Source: Oceanospirillales bacterium (lineage in GTDB: Bacteria > Pseudomonadota > Gammaproteobacteria > Xanthomonadales > SZUA-38). Taken from it: a DNA stretch of 45,284 nucleotides. Below the pieces are notes generated by a model, which saw nothing but the letters and a program-made list of their open reading frames with translations, was not told the DNA's origin and did no database searches. The position numbers were made by a program, and so were the translations under genes. The stretch spans positions 1 through 45,284 of the forward strand of contig QIKT01000200.1 of assembly GCA_003233095.1 (NCBI GenBank), read 5' to 3'. Below are positions 18,136-27,837 of this stretch, piece after piece; the first letter of the stretch is position 1; each line of letters starts with the position of its first letter.

Positions 18136-19114
18136 TCAGGAGCATGCGGATCAACTCACGATCGGTTGTGCTCAGATTGCCCCGGTCTGGTTCGATCGCG
18201 ACGCGACTACGGCCAAAGTAATTGAGCGGATCGAGCAGGCCGGCACAGAACGCGTCGACCTGATCGCCTTCGGCGAAGCTCAGGTTCCGGGCTATCCATT
18301 CTGGATCGAATGGACCCATGGAGCACGTTTCAACGCTACCGACCAGAAACTATGGCATGCCGAATACATGCATCAGGCAGTACAGATTGAATCCGGCCAC
18401 CTCAATGGAGTCTGTCAGGCCGCGCGCGCGCACCAGGTTGCCTTGTATCTGGGCATCATCGAACGCCCAATGGATCGAGGCGGACACAGTCTGTACGCGA
18501 GCATGGTCTACATTGATCAGCAAGGACAGATCCAGTCAGTCCATCGCAAGCTGATGCCCACCTACGAAGAACGCCTCACGTGGTCACCAGGGGACGGACA
18601 TGGCCTGGTCGTTCATCCGCTGGGGGCCTTTACAGTGGGTGGCTTGAACTGCTGGGAAAACTGGATGCCGTTGCCTCGCGCAGCGCTCTATGGCCAGGGC
18701 GAGGATCTGCACGTGGCCATCTGGCCCGGCAGCATTCGCAACACCGAAGACATCACGCGCTTTATTGCCAGAGAGTCTCGATCATACGTGCTCTCGGTGG
18801 GCAGCCTGATGCGACCTTCGGACATCCCGGCGGACAATACTCGCAAGCAGGCACTGATAGAAGCCATTGATGTGGACTATCTCTGCGATGGAGGTTCATG
18901 CATCGCTGGGCCTGATGGCCAATGGGTTCTGGCACCGCAATGTCATCAGGAGGGCTTGTATATCGCTTCGATCGATCATGCGCGGGTCCGCGAGGAGCGA
19001 CAAAACTTTGACCCCGTCGGGCACTACTCACGCCCGGATGTCACCCAGCTGCATGTCAACCGTCAGCGACAATCTACCCTGAAGTTCACCGAGAAGGATG
19101 ACTCTGCCAGCTGA
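18116..19114 (+). CDS. Nitrilase (carbon-nitrogen hydrolase superfamily, branch 1)
   Basis: A 332-residue member of the nitrilase superfamily. The catalytic Glu54 is in FGEAQVPGYPFWIEW, Lys145 in VHRKLMPTYEERLTW and Cys179 in GGLNCWENWMPL. The NCWENWMPL form is typical of true nitrilases that turn R-CN into the acid and ammonia, rather than amidases. The GTG at 18116 (GAG upstream) or the ATG at 18128 may be the start. The substrate is unknown; arylacetonitriles, aliphatic nitriles and cyanide-type substrates are all possible in this branch. Nothing nearby encodes an aldoxime dehydratase or another nitrile enzyme. Confidence 0.88.
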   Translation: MKPTMVDQEHADQLTIGCAQIAPVWFDRDATTAKVIERIEQAGTERVDLIAFGEAQVPGYPFWIEWTHGARFNATDQKLWHAEYMHQAVQIESGHLNGVCQAARAHQVALYLGIIERPMDRGGHSLYASMVYIDQQGQIQSVHRKLMPTYEERLTWSPGDGHGLVVHPLGAFTVGGLNCWENWMPLPRAALYGQGEDLHVAIWPGSIRNTEDITRFIARESRSYVLSVGSLMRPSDIPADNTRKQALIEAIDVDYLCDGGSCIAGPDGQWVLAPQCHQEGLYIASIDHARVREERQNFDPVGHYSRPDVTQLHVNRQRQSTLKFTEKDDSAS

Positions 19115-19125
19115 TTCACGGGCCT

Positions 19126-19162
19126 AAAAAAACCCGTCATGCACCATTTTGCACGACGGGTT
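19126..19162 (-). terminator. Intrinsic terminator of the minus-strand lipoprotein gene
   Basis: Stem AACCCGTC/GACGGGTT extended by TGCA/TGCA around a 6-nt loop. On the minus strand it is followed by TTTTTTT. It lies between convergent genes; the plus-strand side lacks a T-run, so it mainly serves the minus-strand gene. Confidence 0.88.
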
Positions 19163-19193
19163 GGATCAGAATAATATTTTGAGTGGCGAGTGC

Positions 19194-19451
19194 TTAGCCC
19201 AGTTCTGCCAGGATGTCATCCAGCGCCTCACAGACTTCACCAGGGTCATCAGCGTTGGTCAGATCGTTACCAATGTCCTGCATTTTCTTGCTCAGTTCCA
19301 TGAGCTTGGCCATGTCTTCACCGGCCAATGACTGCATCTTGGTAGACACTTCCATGGACTTTTGCATGGCCTCTTCCTTGGTACAGCCACCACAACCTGT
19401 CAATGCTGTGGCCATCAGTACCAGTGCGCCTATTGCCATGAGTTGTTTCAT
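19194..19451 (-). CDS. Small helical lipoprotein
   Basis: An 85-residue protein starting at the ATG at 19451, which has GGGAG seven bases upstream; the open frame to 19496 is not used. The signal MKQLMAIGALVLMATALTGC has lipobox Cys20, followed closely by Cys23. The rest is predicted helical and Met/Lys/Glu-rich (KSMEVSTKMQSLAGEDMAKL) with one further Cys near the C-terminus (GEVCEALDDI). I do not recognise the family. It has its own terminator and probably its own transcript, convergent to the nitrilase gene. Confidence 0.75.
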   Translation of the reverse strand: MKQLMAIGALVLMATALTGCGGCTKEEAMQKSMEVSTKMQSLAGEDMAKLMELSKKMQDIGNDLTNADDPGEVCEALDDILAELG

Positions 19452-19652
19452 GTTCTTGCTCCCTACTCGTGATTGAATCAGCAGAAACTGTATCACAGAA
19501 CACTCTGTTGTCTCATGTTCTCATTTTGACTGCCGTCACATATTCGCAAGCCTGTGTGCAAGGTCTGGCCTGAGCACCAGTCATGCCTTGAGGGGGTCAG
19601 TGACACGCGCAAGCAGACACTGACATCAAACAGACTTTGAAAAATGGGCAAC

Positions 19653-22355
19653 CTATCCCAGTTTGCCGTGACATTGTTTGAACTTCTTGCCTGATCCACA
19701 GGGGCACGGGTCGTTTCGTCCGACTTTGTCGCCGTCTCGAACAAATGGTTGTGCAGCCAGTGCCGGTGCGGACGGGGCAGGCTTCTGGTTAGCGACTGCC
19801 TCTGGATGATTGAACTGCATGTTCGATTGCTGTTGACGCTGTGCTGCGACCGCATCAACATCTTCCTGAGCCTGGATTCGTATCCTGGCGAGAATCTGGA
19901 TCACGTCATGATCGATTTCACTCAGCACCTTGGTAAACAGGTCAAAGGCTTCGCGTTTGTATTCCTGCTTGGGCTGCTTCTGGGCATAGCCACGCAGTCC
20001 AATGCCGCGGCGCAGATAATCCATGTTGGCCAGATGTTCTTTCCAATGCCGGTCCAACTCCTGAAGCATGACCGTCTTTTCCAGATTGCGCATCAGTTTG
20101 GCGCCAATCAGATCTTCCTTCTCCGCGAAGAAATGCTCGACAGCCGTAGTCACCGCGTCTCGCAAGCCGTCGGCACCCAGCGTGTCATCTCGCTTGAGCA
20201 TGTCCAGCAGTGGAATATTGAGGCCAAACTCACCTTCTAGAGACTTCTCAAGACCTGCAACATCCCATTGTTCGTCAATGGTATCTGGTGGGATATACCC
20301 ATCAATCAGATCATCGAACACAGTCTCACGTATGCTGCTGACCTGATCGGAAATATCATCACTATCCATCAAATCATTGCGTTCACGATAGATCACGCGA
20401 CGCTGATCATTGGCCACATCATCGTATTCGAGCAAATTCTTTCGCGCATCGAAGTTCATCGCTTCGACTTTGCGCTGGGCGTTCTCGATCAGTCGGCTGA
20501 ATATCTTGTTCTGGATGACTTCATCTTCACCCATGCCGGACTTCTGCATCATTGCCTGAACACGATCAGAGGCAAAGATTCGAATCAGGTTATCTTCAAA
20601 AGAGACATAAAAACGACTGGATCCAGGATCACCCTGTCGGCCGGATCGGCCTCTCAACTGGTTGTCGACTCGACGTGACTCGTGCCGTTCAGTGCCGATG
20701 ATATGCAGGCCGCCAGAGTCCAGTACCTTCTGATGACGGAGTTTCCACTGTGTACGCACATCATCGACCTGCGCCTCTGTCACACCCTCTCCCATATCTT
20801 CAATTTCGGATTCCGGATTACCACCCAGGACAATATCGGTGCCTCGGCCCGCCATGTTGGTCGCGATCGTCACCGCGCCTGGTCGGCCGGCTTGCGCCAC
20901 AATGGTTGATTCGCGTTGGTGCTGCTTGGCGTTCAGGACTTCGTGTGTCACGCCCGCTTTCTTCAATTCGCGCGAGAGCTCTTCGGAGTAGTCAATCGAG
21001 GTTGTACCGATCAGCACAGGCTGTTCGCGCGTCTGACAATCCCTGATGTCTTCAAGTATGGCGGTAAACTTGGCCGCCTTGTTGACATAGATAAGATCCT
21101 CTTCATCGTTACGAACCATGGGTTTGTGAGTGGGAATCACAATGACTTCCAGACCGTAAATCTGCTGGAATTCATAGGCTTCAGTATCAGCCGTCCCTGT
21201 CATACCAGATAACTTGTCATACAGTCTGAACAGGTTCTGAAAGGTAATTGAAGCGAGCGTCTGGTTTTCCTTCTGAATCGGTACCCCTTCCTTCGCTTCG
21301 ATCGCCTGATGCAAGCCATCTGACCAGCGACGTCCTTTGAGAGTACGTCCGGTAAATTCATCCACGATAACTACTTCGCCATCATCGACCAGGTATTCGA
21401 CATCCTTGTGATACAAAGCATGAGCACGAATCGCCGCGTTGAGGTGATGAACGAGGCTCAGATGTTGTGGATCATAGAGTGATTCACCAGCCAGTATAAG
21501 ACTTTGCTCAACGAAGATTTTCTCGACGTGCTCCATGCCGTCCTCGGTCAGATGAATCTGCTTCATCTTCTCGTCAATGCTATAGTCGCCCTCACCGTCC
21601 TCGGATTCCTGCGCCTTGAGCATGGGAACCACGCGATTGACCTTGACGTACAGCTGCGGACTGTCGTCTGTCGGGCCCGAAATGATCAACGGAGTCCTGG
21701 CTTCATCAATCAGGATCGAATCCACTTCATCGATAATGGCAAATGCCTGATCCTTGATCACCCGATCAGCAGCGGTAAACGCCATGTTGTCGCGCAGGTA
21801 GTCAAAACCGAATTCGTTATTGGTGCCATACACCACGTCGCAGGCATACGCAGCTCTTTTGGCGGCGGGTGACATGTTTGGAATCACTGTGCCTACTGTC
21901 AACCCAAGCGCTTCGTAAACCGGGCGCATCCAGTTACCGTCTCTGGCGGCAAGATAATCGTTCACGGTGATGATGTGTACCGATTGGCCCGACAAGGAGT
22001 TCAGATAGGCTGGAAGTGTAGCCACCAGCGTCTTGCCCTCTCCAGTTCGCATCTCGGCAATTTTTCCGCTGTGCAGGACCATTCCACCAATGAGCTGAAC
22101 ATCATAATGTCGCATGCCCATGGTTCGCTTTGAGGCTTCACGTACCGCTGCAAATGCCTCGGGTACTAGTTTGTCCAGTGACTCACCATCCTTGAATCGC
22201 TGCCGAAATGTCTGCGTCATTGCTTTCAGGTCGTCGTCAGAGTGCGTTTCAAATTCTGCCTCTAACGCATTGACACGGTCTACAACGCTGGACATGCGAC
22301 GAACCTGCCGATCATTGCGACTACCGAACATACTGGTGAATATTTTTGTGAACAT
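19653..22355 (-). CDS. secA: Preprotein translocase ATPase SecA
   Basis: Motor ATPase of the Sec pathway. With the ATG at 22355 (GGAAG upstream) it has 900 residues; a 17-codon open extension to 22406 is not family-like. Recognisable parts are [11 protein letters not shown] (Walker A), [19 protein letters not shown] (DEAD-like box and start of the preprotein cross-linking domain), [29 protein letters not shown] and the C-terminal zinc motif [17 protein letters not shown] for SecB/lipid contact. The 150 bp downstream contain a T-run-free hairpin at 19596-19624. The upstream 360 bp contain a repeat element. Confidence 0.98.
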   Translation of the reverse strand: MFTKIFTSMFGSRNDRQVRRMSSVVDRVNALEAEFETHSDDDLKAMTQTFRQRFKDGESLDKLVPEAFAAVREASKRTMGMRHYDVQLIGGMVLHSGKIAEMRTGEGKTLVATLPAYLNSLSGQSVHIITVNDYLAARDGNWMRPVYEALGLTVGTVIPNMSPAAKRAAYACDVVYGTNNEFGFDYLRDNMAFTAADRVIKDQAFAIIDEVDSILIDEARTPLIISGPTDDSPQLYVKVNRVVPMLKAQESEDGEGDYSIDEKMKQIHLTEDGMEHVEKIFVEQSLILAGESLYDPQHLSLVHHLNAAIRAHALYHKDVEYLVDDGEVVIVDEFTGRTLKGRRWSDGLHQAIEAKEGVPIQKENQTLASITFQNLFRLYDKLSGMTGTADTEAYEFQQIYGLEVIVIPTHKPMVRNDEEDLIYVNKAAKFTAILEDIRDCQTREQPVLIGTTSIDYSEELSRELKKAGVTHEVLNAKQHQRESTIVAQAGRPGAVTIATNMAGRGTDIVLGGNPESEIEDMGEGVTEAQVDDVRTQWKLRHQKVLDSGGLHIIGTERHESRRVDNQLRGRSGRQGDPGSSRFYVSFEDNLIRIFASDRVQAMMQKSGMGEDEVIQNKIFSRLIENAQRKVEAMNFDARKNLLEYDDVANDQRRVIYRERNDLMDSDDISDQVSSIRETVFDDLIDGYIPPDTIDEQWDVAGLEKSLEGEFGLNIPLLDMLKRDDTLGADGLRDAVTTAVEHFFAEKEDLIGAKLMRNLEKTVMLQELDRHWKEHLANMDYLRRGIGLRGYAQKQPKQEYKREAFDLFTKVLSEIDHDVIQILARIRIQAQEDVDAVAAQRQQQSNMQFNHPEAVANQKPAPSAPALAAQPFVRDGDKVGRNDPCPCGSGKKFKQCHGKLG

Positions 22356-22550
22356 GCGAACAGGCTTCCGTGATGCGTGGTTGAGTCGTTGACCGACGAT
22401 GGTCACATTGTTTTATCTGGAGCTTCACATGACATAGGGTCGATCTTGCCCGCTTACAATACGAACAACGCTCCAAACCTGATTTTTTGTACTGACAACG
22501 CAGCGAACGTGCGTCAGCCGCGATAACTCATGGCGAAGGGGTGTCGCGCC

Positions 22551-22720
22551 CTGGGAACCATCTGAACAAGTCATGAATGGCTGCCCTGACCGTCAACTAT
22601 GCCCACTTTGCGTTACAGGAACTGAACGATAGAATCACTATGGCTCAGTTCCTGCGCCTTGATTGGACACATTTGCCATCTCAATCCAACTCGCTTAAGA
22701 CTTGTTCAGAGGCTCCCTAG
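22551..22720. repeat. Palindromic miniature element (about 170 bp) between secA and the M23 gene
   Basis: GGGAACCATCTGAACAAGTC (22553-22572) is the near-perfect inverted partner of GACTTGTTCAGAGGCTCCC (22699-22717). The outermost right end reads CTAGGGAGCC on the minus strand. A nested hairpin lies in the middle (CAGGAACTGA 22616-22625 with TCAGTTCCTG 22645-22654, inner ATAG/CTAT). No ORF is present. It abuts the M23 stop codon exactly. The remaining 195 bp towards secA (22356-22550) hold only the presumed secA leader; no convincing promoter was found. Confidence 0.7.
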
Positions 22721-23649
22721 CTAGCCAAACGTTTGACGATGTTGGTCGGGTTGATGCGCTTGCCATCCAACCAGACCTCGAAATGAACATGAGGACTGGT
22801 CGCTCGACCGGTTGTCCCCATCAGCGCAATCTGCTCACCAGTCGCAACTCGTTGCCCAACCTTGACCAGATTCGAATGATTATGTGCATAGCGTGTCACA
22901 TAGCCATTGCCATGATCAATGTCCACGACGTTTCCATAGCCAACACGCTTGCCTGACCAGATCACCACGCCATCAGCAACCGATACGATCGGTGCCTCCA
23001 GTTTCCCGGCAAAATCGATTCCGTAGTGGTTGGAAGGTTCTCCAGTAAATGGGTCAGCACGGGGTCCATAACGTGACGACAACCAGCCCGATTCAACCGG
23101 TCTGCCTGATGGCTCCATGCGAGAATCCAGCTCACGATTGATAATCATGCTTTCCAGCAGGGACAATTGCCCATGCTGAGAATTGAGCCGTGATTCCAGA
23201 TTGAGCAGCTCCCGCTCCAGATCCATGGAGCCGATGCTTTGATAACTGCCCGCTTCATCCGGCCCGCCAATGGGAGGGTCGATATCGAAATTGAATTCAC
23301 CGTCATCAAGATTGCCCAATTCAGTCAGGCGGGAGCCCAGGGCTTCAACTCGAGTCGTACGCGCTTGAAGGTCGCCCATTTTCATGGCCAATGCATCAAG
23401 ATGATACTGGTTCTGGCGTTTCAATGTGTTCAGGCTCTTGCGCTGCAAGGCCAATTCCTGGCGTGCCTGCTCCAGTTCATCCAGGCTGGCCACCTCCTCA
23501 GGTGCCATCGCGTGTGACAACCAGAAACCGAAGACGGCACAAGTCAGCAACGTCAGCGAAGCCAAAGCAGCCGCCGTTGCAATCGTTCTCTGATTGACGT
23601 TAAATCGTATGGGGCGCTCGTTTGCGTCCTTGAATACAATAATTTTCAT
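22717..23649 (-). CDS. M23 family metallopeptidase (LytM/EnvC type)
   Basis: A 310-residue envelope protein. A short cytoplasmic N-terminus (MKIIVFKDANERPIRF) is followed by one transmembrane anchor (about residues 22-46), a long periplasmic coiled coil (about 55-110 and 140-175) and a C-terminal LytM domain. The zinc ligands are intact: His208 and Asp212 in NHYGIDF, and His287/His289 in HVHFE. It should therefore be an active peptidoglycan endopeptidase rather than a degenerate activator. The ATG at 23649 is chosen over an upstream GTG because MKII is the usual beginning. The gene order secA-M23-dciA-lpxC is common in gammaproteobacteria. It is divergent from dciA with only 21 bp between starts. 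Confidence 0.9.
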   Translation of the reverse strand: MKIIVFKDANERPIRFNVNQRTIATAAALASLTLLTCAVFGFWLSHAMAPEEVASLDELEQARQELALQRKSLNTLKRQNQYHLDALAMKMGDLQARTTRVEALGSRLTELGNLDDGEFNFDIDPPIGGPDEAGSYQSIGSMDLERELLNLESRLNSQHGQLSLLESMIINRELDSRMEPSGRPVESGWLSSRYGPRADPFTGEPSNHYGIDFAGKLEAPIVSVADGVVIWSGKRVGYGNVVDIDHGNGYVTRYAHNHSNLVKVGQRVATGEQIALMGTTGRATSPHVHFEVWLDGKRINPTNIVKRLAS

Positions 23650-23670
23650 GCAGAAGGATGGTCTCTTAAG

Positions 23671-23967
23671 TTGACTCACGATTCAGCCCGACAATGTGGC
23701 AACCTGTTGCTGCAATCCAGTGATCGGGTCATGCGACACCTGAAACATCTGAATCAGCTGCAAACCCAGCTTTGGGGCTGCCTGCCGGTCGACCTGCGTG
23801 CACACTGTGAGCTGGCGAACTATCGTGACAAGACGCTAGTCATCGCGGTGCACTCACCAGTGTGGGCAAGTCGATTGAAACTCTCAAGCCGTGAGATTCT
23901 ACATGCGATACAGGCAATTGGCAAAATTGAGGTTCAAAAGCTCCGAATCTTGACCATGCCATCGTGA
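23671..23967 (+). CDS. dciA: DciA/DUF721-family protein (replicative helicase loader)
   Basis: A 98-residue protein with the DUF721 pattern: LLLQSSDRVMRHLKHLNQLQTQLWGCLPVDLRAHCELANYRDKTLVIAVHSPVWASRLKL, then KIEVQKLRI. DciA proteins load the DnaB helicase in bacteria that lack DnaC. It is short, covering essentially only the conserved domain. The start is uncertain: the TTG at 23671 has AAGGA 12 bases upstream, and an ATG 20 codons later is too far in. It is convergent with lpxC, with 45 bp between stops. Confidence 0.8.
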   Translation: MTHDSARQCGNLLLQSSDRVMRHLKHLNQLQTQLWGCLPVDLRAHCELANYRDKTLVIAVHSPVWASRLKLSSREILHAIQAIGKIEVQKLRILTMPS

Positions 23968-24012
23968 CAGACGTGTGACAATTGGCTGTGCTCGTGGCAA
24001 GGTCAGGGAGAT

Positions 24013-24924
24013 TCAGATTGCCTGTGCGGGATGAGCATATGAGATCGGTGCCGTTTCGACATCGTCATAGCTCACCTCTTCATAGCTGCTGGGATCGGAC
24101 AGCAGTTTGTGCAGGAGCTGATTGTTCAACTGGTGACCCGATTTGTGTCCGTTAAAAGCACCAATAAGACTGTGCCCCAGCAAGTACAGGTCACCGATTG
24201 CATCAAGAATCTTGTGTTTGACAAACTCATCTTCATATCGGAGTCCGTCTTCGTTGAGGATGCGGTAGTCATCGAGCACAATCGCATTGTCCATGCTGCC
24301 GCCCAATACCAGGTTGCGCTCGCGCAGCATCTCAATGTCACGCATGAACCCGAACGTCCGGGCACGGGCCACTTCTTTGACAAACGATGTGGTTGAAAAG
24401 TCGACGCTGGCCTCCCTGGAGTGCATCCGGAAGACCGGGTGATTGAAATCGATTGAAAAACTGACCTTGAAGCCTTCATGCGGTTCAAAGCGCGCGGTTT
24501 TGTCACCATCGGACACTTCAACCGGTTTCAGAATCCGAATGAATTTTTTGGCAATGTTCTGTTCTTCGATGCCTGCTGACTGAAGTAGAAAAACAAACGG
24601 ACCGGCACTGCCGTCCATTATCGGTACTTCAGGAGCGCTGAGATCGACATACGCATTATCCACCCCGAGACCTGCCATTGCCGAGAGCAAGTGCTCCACA
24701 GTCGAAATGGTCACGCCTTCCTTGTTCAGGCTGGTCGACATGGTGGTATCGCCGACATTCTCTGGACATGCCTTGATTTCAACTGCGGGTTCCAGGTCAA
24801 CTCGACGAAACACAATACCAGTATTGGGCAGTGCAGGCCGCAAGGTCATGTAGACCTTCTGACCTGTGTGAATACCAACACCGGTGGCGCGAATAATGTT
24901 TTTCAGCGTGCGTTGTCTGATCAT
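24013..24924 (-). CDS. lpxC: UDP-3-O-acyl-N-acetylglucosamine deacetylase LpxC
   Basis: Zinc amidase for the committed step of lipid A synthesis. The start [21 protein letters not shown] at 24924 matches the family, giving 303 residues; nine more codons are open upstream. Zinc ligands are His78 (STVEHLLSA), His237 and Asp241 ([11 protein letters not shown]), and the catalytic-site His264 is in HKSGHQ. It is the usual gene after ftsZ in the dcw region. Here a 438-bp gap with two hairpins separates them, so lpxC probably has its own promoter. Confidence 0.97.
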   Translation of the reverse strand: MIRQRTLKNIIRATGVGIHTGQKVYMTLRPALPNTGIVFRRVDLEPAVEIKACPENVGDTTMSTSLNKEGVTISTVEHLLSAMAGLGVDNAYVDLSAPEVPIMDGSAGPFVFLLQSAGIEEQNIAKKFIRILKPVEVSDGDKTARFEPHEGFKVSFSIDFNHPVFRMHSREASVDFSTTSFVKEVARARTFGFMRDIEMLRERNLVLGGSMDNAIVLDDYRILNEDGLRYEDEFVKHKILDAIGDLYLLGHSLIGAFNGHKSGHQLNNQLLHKLLSDPSSYEEVSYDDVETAPISYAHPAQAI

Positions 24925-25012
24925 AGGTGGTGCCCTGTGTCTTTCAGTCATTCATAGCATGAACGCGTTGGATGTTATCACAGCCGTTCTGTGCAGGAAA
25001 GCACTAATTGAC

Positions 25013-25060
25013 CATAAAAACAACAGGTGTTGCTAAATCGCAACTTGTGTTGTTTTTATG
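25013..25060 (-). terminator. Terminator-like hairpin upstream of lpxC
   Basis: Thirteen perfectly paired bases (CATAAAAACAACA with TGTTGTTTTTATG) continue, after a 3x3 internal loop, into GTTGC/GCAAC with a 6-nt loop. Both 3' arms end in a T5 run, so it could act in either direction. It would end ftsZ transcripts and insulate lpxC. Confidence 0.55.
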
Positions 25061-25304
25061 TCGCTACAAAGACATGAGTGAGGTTTGGCAGCCTGTCGTA
25101 CATGGCATCCAATCCATCGATTTACTTGATGAAAGCGTTCTGAACACCACTGATCTTGCCAGGATAAGTGTGGGCTTATGTGAGTCATTGCAAGAGCAGT
25201 GTTATTGCTTTTGGGATCGATGCACAGAACGCCTTCATCAAACAAATCGGTCAGCCACGGTCTATTCTTGTCTGAACCTGTTCAGCGAAAACAGGACAGG
25301 TAGC

Positions 25305-25348
25305 ACCGGATACAGAAAGTGAGAAGCCAAACGCTTTCTGTATCCGGT
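25305..25348 (-). other. 15-bp perfect inverted repeat after ftsZ
   Basis: ACCGGATACAGAAAG and CTTTCTGTATCCGGT are separated by 14 nt. The repeat begins 14 bp past the ftsZ stop. No T-run follows on the minus strand, so it may protect the 3' end of the transcript or act as a pause site rather than a simple terminator. Confidence 0.6.
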
Positions 25349-25362
25349 CCTCAGCCGATCGG

Positions 25363-26547
25363 TCAGTCAGCTTGCCTACGGAGAAACGCAGGGATATCAA
25401 GATAATCCAGCTGTTCTTCACTAGTGGCCTCGCTGCTGGGTTCTTCGGCAACCTGGCTCGACGAGGTCGCCTTCTGGCTTGTCTGCGCTTGGCTGCGGCT
25501 CATTGCCGGACGCTGCGACAAGGCCGCATAATCCACTTCTCCCGTCGATGCGTTTCGCACCAGCTTGACCGGCTTCTCTTCAACTAGGACATCGCGATTC
25601 AGACCGGTCGCCACGACCGTCACACGCAGTTCATCCTGCATGTTCTGATCAATCACGGTTCCGATGACGACGTTGGCATCCTCAGATGCAAACTCACCAA
25701 CCGTACGACCCACTTCCTCGAACTCACCCATGGTCAGATCAAGTCCTGCGGTCACATTGACCAGAATGCCGTAGGCGCCGGACAGGTTGATATCTTCAAG
25801 AAGCGGGCTGCCAATCGCCATCTCTGCCGCTGCAATGGCGCGGTCATCACCCCGTGCAGAACCGGTACCCATCATGGCCATGCCCATTTCCGACATGACC
25901 GTCTTGACGTCGGCAAAATCGACGTTGATCAGGCCAGGACGTGTGATCAGCTCGGCAATCCCCTGCACAGCTCCCAGCAGGACTTCATTGCCTGCCCTGA
26001 AGGCATCCAGCAAACTGACACTGCTGCCCAGAACTGTGAGTAATTTTTCATTCGGAATGGTGATCAGCGAATCCACATGCTTGCTCAACTCTTCCATTCC
26101 AAGGCCTGCCACTTTCATTCGGCGAGACCCTTCGAACGGGAACGGCTTGGTCACCACGGCGACGGTCAGAATATCCATCTCCTTGGCCAGTTGAGCGACC
26201 ACTGGTGCAGCACCTGTTCCGGTTCCACCACCCATGCCTGCTGTGATGAATACCATATCGGCACCTTGCAGCACTTCGACGATGCGCTCCCGATCTTCCA
26301 GCGCTGACTGACGACCGATCTCTGGATTGGCTCCTGCACCCAAACCCTTGGTGACGTTACTGCCCAATTGCAGCGTGATGGGCGCGTCACAATTTTTCAG
26401 CGCCTGCGAATCGGTGTTGGCACAAATGAAATCGACCCCTTCAATATCGGCCTCTATCATCTGCTTGACGGCATTGCCGCCTCCACCGCCCACGCCAATG
26501 ACCTTGATCACAGCGGTTTGGTTAAATGAATCCATAAATTCAAACAT
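25363..26547 (-). CDS. ftsZ: Cell division protein FtsZ
   Basis: Tubulin-like GTPase forming the Z-ring. It has 394 residues. [10 protein letters not shown] opens the nucleotide-binding domain. The tubulin signature GGGTGTG is at 106-112 and the T7 loop contains [12 protein letters not shown] variable linker (about 330-375) leads to the conserved C-terminal peptide [13 protein letters not shown] that binds FtsA/ZipA. AGGAGA precedes the ATG. It is 57 bp after ftsA on the minus strand. Confidence 0.98.
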   Translation of the reverse strand: MFEFMDSFNQTAVIKVIGVGGGGGNAVKQMIEADIEGVDFICANTDSQALKNCDAPITLQLGSNVTKGLGAGANPEIGRQSALEDRERIVEVLQGADMVFITAGMGGGTGTGAAPVVAQLAKEMDILTVAVVTKPFPFEGSRRMKVAGLGMEELSKHVDSLITIPNEKLLTVLGSSVSLLDAFRAGNEVLLGAVQGIAELITRPGLINVDFADVKTVMSEMGMAMMGTGSARGDDRAIAAAEMAIGSPLLEDINLSGAYGILVNVTAGLDLTMGEFEEVGRTVGEFASEDANVVIGTVIDQNMQDELRVTVVATGLNRDVLVEEKPVKLVRNASTGEVDYAALSQRPAMSRSQAQTSQKATSSSQVAEEPSSEATSEEQLDYLDIPAFLRRQAD

Positions 26548-26604
26548 GGCTTCTCTCCTGGTTCCTTTTTATTAATGACCTATCAAATCCAGTATCGCGA
26601 CACT

Positions 26605-27837
26605 CTAGAATTCTCCGCGAAACCAGCCCTTGATTCTTTCAAAGAGCGAATCACTTGCACCACTGCCATATCCACCAGCAGGCACATGATCTGCTGAAGC
26701 GCCATACAACAACAGACCCACGCCAGTGGCATGAATCTGATTGTTGACCACGTCAGACAATCCGCTCACGTATTGAGGGGCTCCGATTCGGACCGGAAGA
26801 TGAAATACTTCCTCGGCCAGATCCGCAACACCTTCCATCTTCGATGCTCCACCAGTCAGTACGACTCCGGCAGGCACCAGATCCTCAAACCCACTGCGAC
26901 GCAATTCCGCCAGCACCAGATTGAACAATTCTTCGTATCGTGGCTCGGTCACTTCGGCCAACGTCTGTCGCGCCAAACGACGCGAAGGTCGATCACCAAC
27001 GCTTGGAACCTGTATGGTTTCCTCGGCGCTTGCCAACTGCCCCAATGCACAGGCGTATTTGATCTTGATCTCTTCTGCGCTCTGAGTTGGCGTTCTCAGT
27101 GCCACGGCAATGTCATTGGTGACCTGATCACCGGCAATGGGTATGACCGCGGTATGTCGGATCGCCCCCTGCGTGAACACCGCGATATCCGTTGTGCCTG
27201 CACCGATGTCTACCAGACAGATCCCGAGGTCTTTCTCGTCCTGGTTGAGCACGGCATACGATGAGGCCAGTTGCTCAAGAATCTGATCGTCCACTCGAAG
27301 ACCACAGCGAGCCACACACTTGGCAATATTCTGGGCCGCACTGGCAGCACCGGTTACGACATGAACACGTGCTTCAAGCCGGACTCCAGACATGCCAACC
27401 GGATGGCGAATGCCCTCCTGCCCATCAATCATGTAATCCTGCGGCAGGACATGCAGTATTTTCTGGTCGGCAGGTACCGCGACGGCACGCGCAGCGTCGA
27501 GTACCCGCTCAACATCACTATCACTGACCTCCGAATCCCGGATCGCAACAATTCCATGTGAATTCAGGCTGGAGATATGACTGCCCGAAATGCCGGCATA
27601 GACTGAGCGAATTTCGCAACCGGCCATCAACTCCGCTTCTTCTACCGCGCGCTGGATTGATGCCACGGTCGACTCGATATCAACCACGACACCTCGCTTC
27701 AGGCCACGTGATGGATGGGTTCCGATGCCGATCACTTCAACCTCGCCATCTTCGGAGACGTCGCCCACAATGGCAACAATCTTCGAGGTCCCGATATCCA
27801 GACCGACGACCAGTGACTGTTCTTGCCGTGAGGCCAT
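26605..27837 (-). CDS. ftsA: Cell division protein FtsA
   Basis: Actin-like protein that tethers FtsZ to the inner membrane. Its 410 residues include VVGLDIGTSKIVAIVG (phosphate 1), LVDIGAGTTDIAVF (phosphate 2), VLTGGASKMEGV (adenosine motif) and the C-terminal amphipathic membrane-targeting helix LFERIKGWFRGEF. Its ATG overlaps the ftsQ stop by one base (TGATG). Confidence 0.98.
   Translation of the reverse strand: MASRQEQSLVVGLDIGTSKIVAIVGDVSEDGEVEVIGIGTHPSRGLKRGVVVDIESTVASIQRAVEEAELMAGCEIRSVYAGISGSHISSLNSHGIVAIRDSEVSDSDVERVLDAARAVAVPADQKILHVLPQDYMIDGQEGIRHPVGMSGVRLEARVHVVTGAASAAQNIAKCVARCGLRVDDQILEQLASSYAVLNQDEKDLGICLVDIGAGTTDIAVFTQGAIRHTAVIPIAGDQVTNDIAVALRTPTQSAEEIKIKYACALGQLASAEETIQVPSVGDRPSRRLARQTLAEVTEPRYEELFNLVLAELRRSGFEDLVPAGVVLTGGASKMEGVADLAEEVFHLPVRIGAPQYVSGLSDVVNNQIHATGVGLLLYGASADHVPAGGYGSGASDSLFERIKGWFRGEF

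Larger units (their letters stand above)
24925..25362 (-). other. Gap between ftsZ and lpxC with two hairpins
   Basis: These 438 bp hold a terminator-like hairpin (25013-25060) and a 15-bp inverted repeat just after ftsZ (25305-25348). A possible extended -10 for lpxC on the minus strand (TGTGATAAC, near 24980) lacks a good -35. A plus-strand frame at 25074-25322 could encode 82 residues starting MSEVWQPVVHG, but it ends inside the ftsZ hairpin, has no ribosome site and no family resemblance. I do not call it. Confidence 0.5.

Noticed and set aside
19596-19624. 7-bp inverted repeat GTCAGTG/CACTGAC after secA
   Set aside because: No T-run on the minus strand and a 15-nt loop; too weak to call a terminator.
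25074-25322. 82-codon plus-strand frame between lpxC and ftsZ
   Set aside because: No ribosome site, no recognisable motif, and it terminates inside the ftsZ 3' hairpin; it may be chance. Conservation in relatives would revive it.
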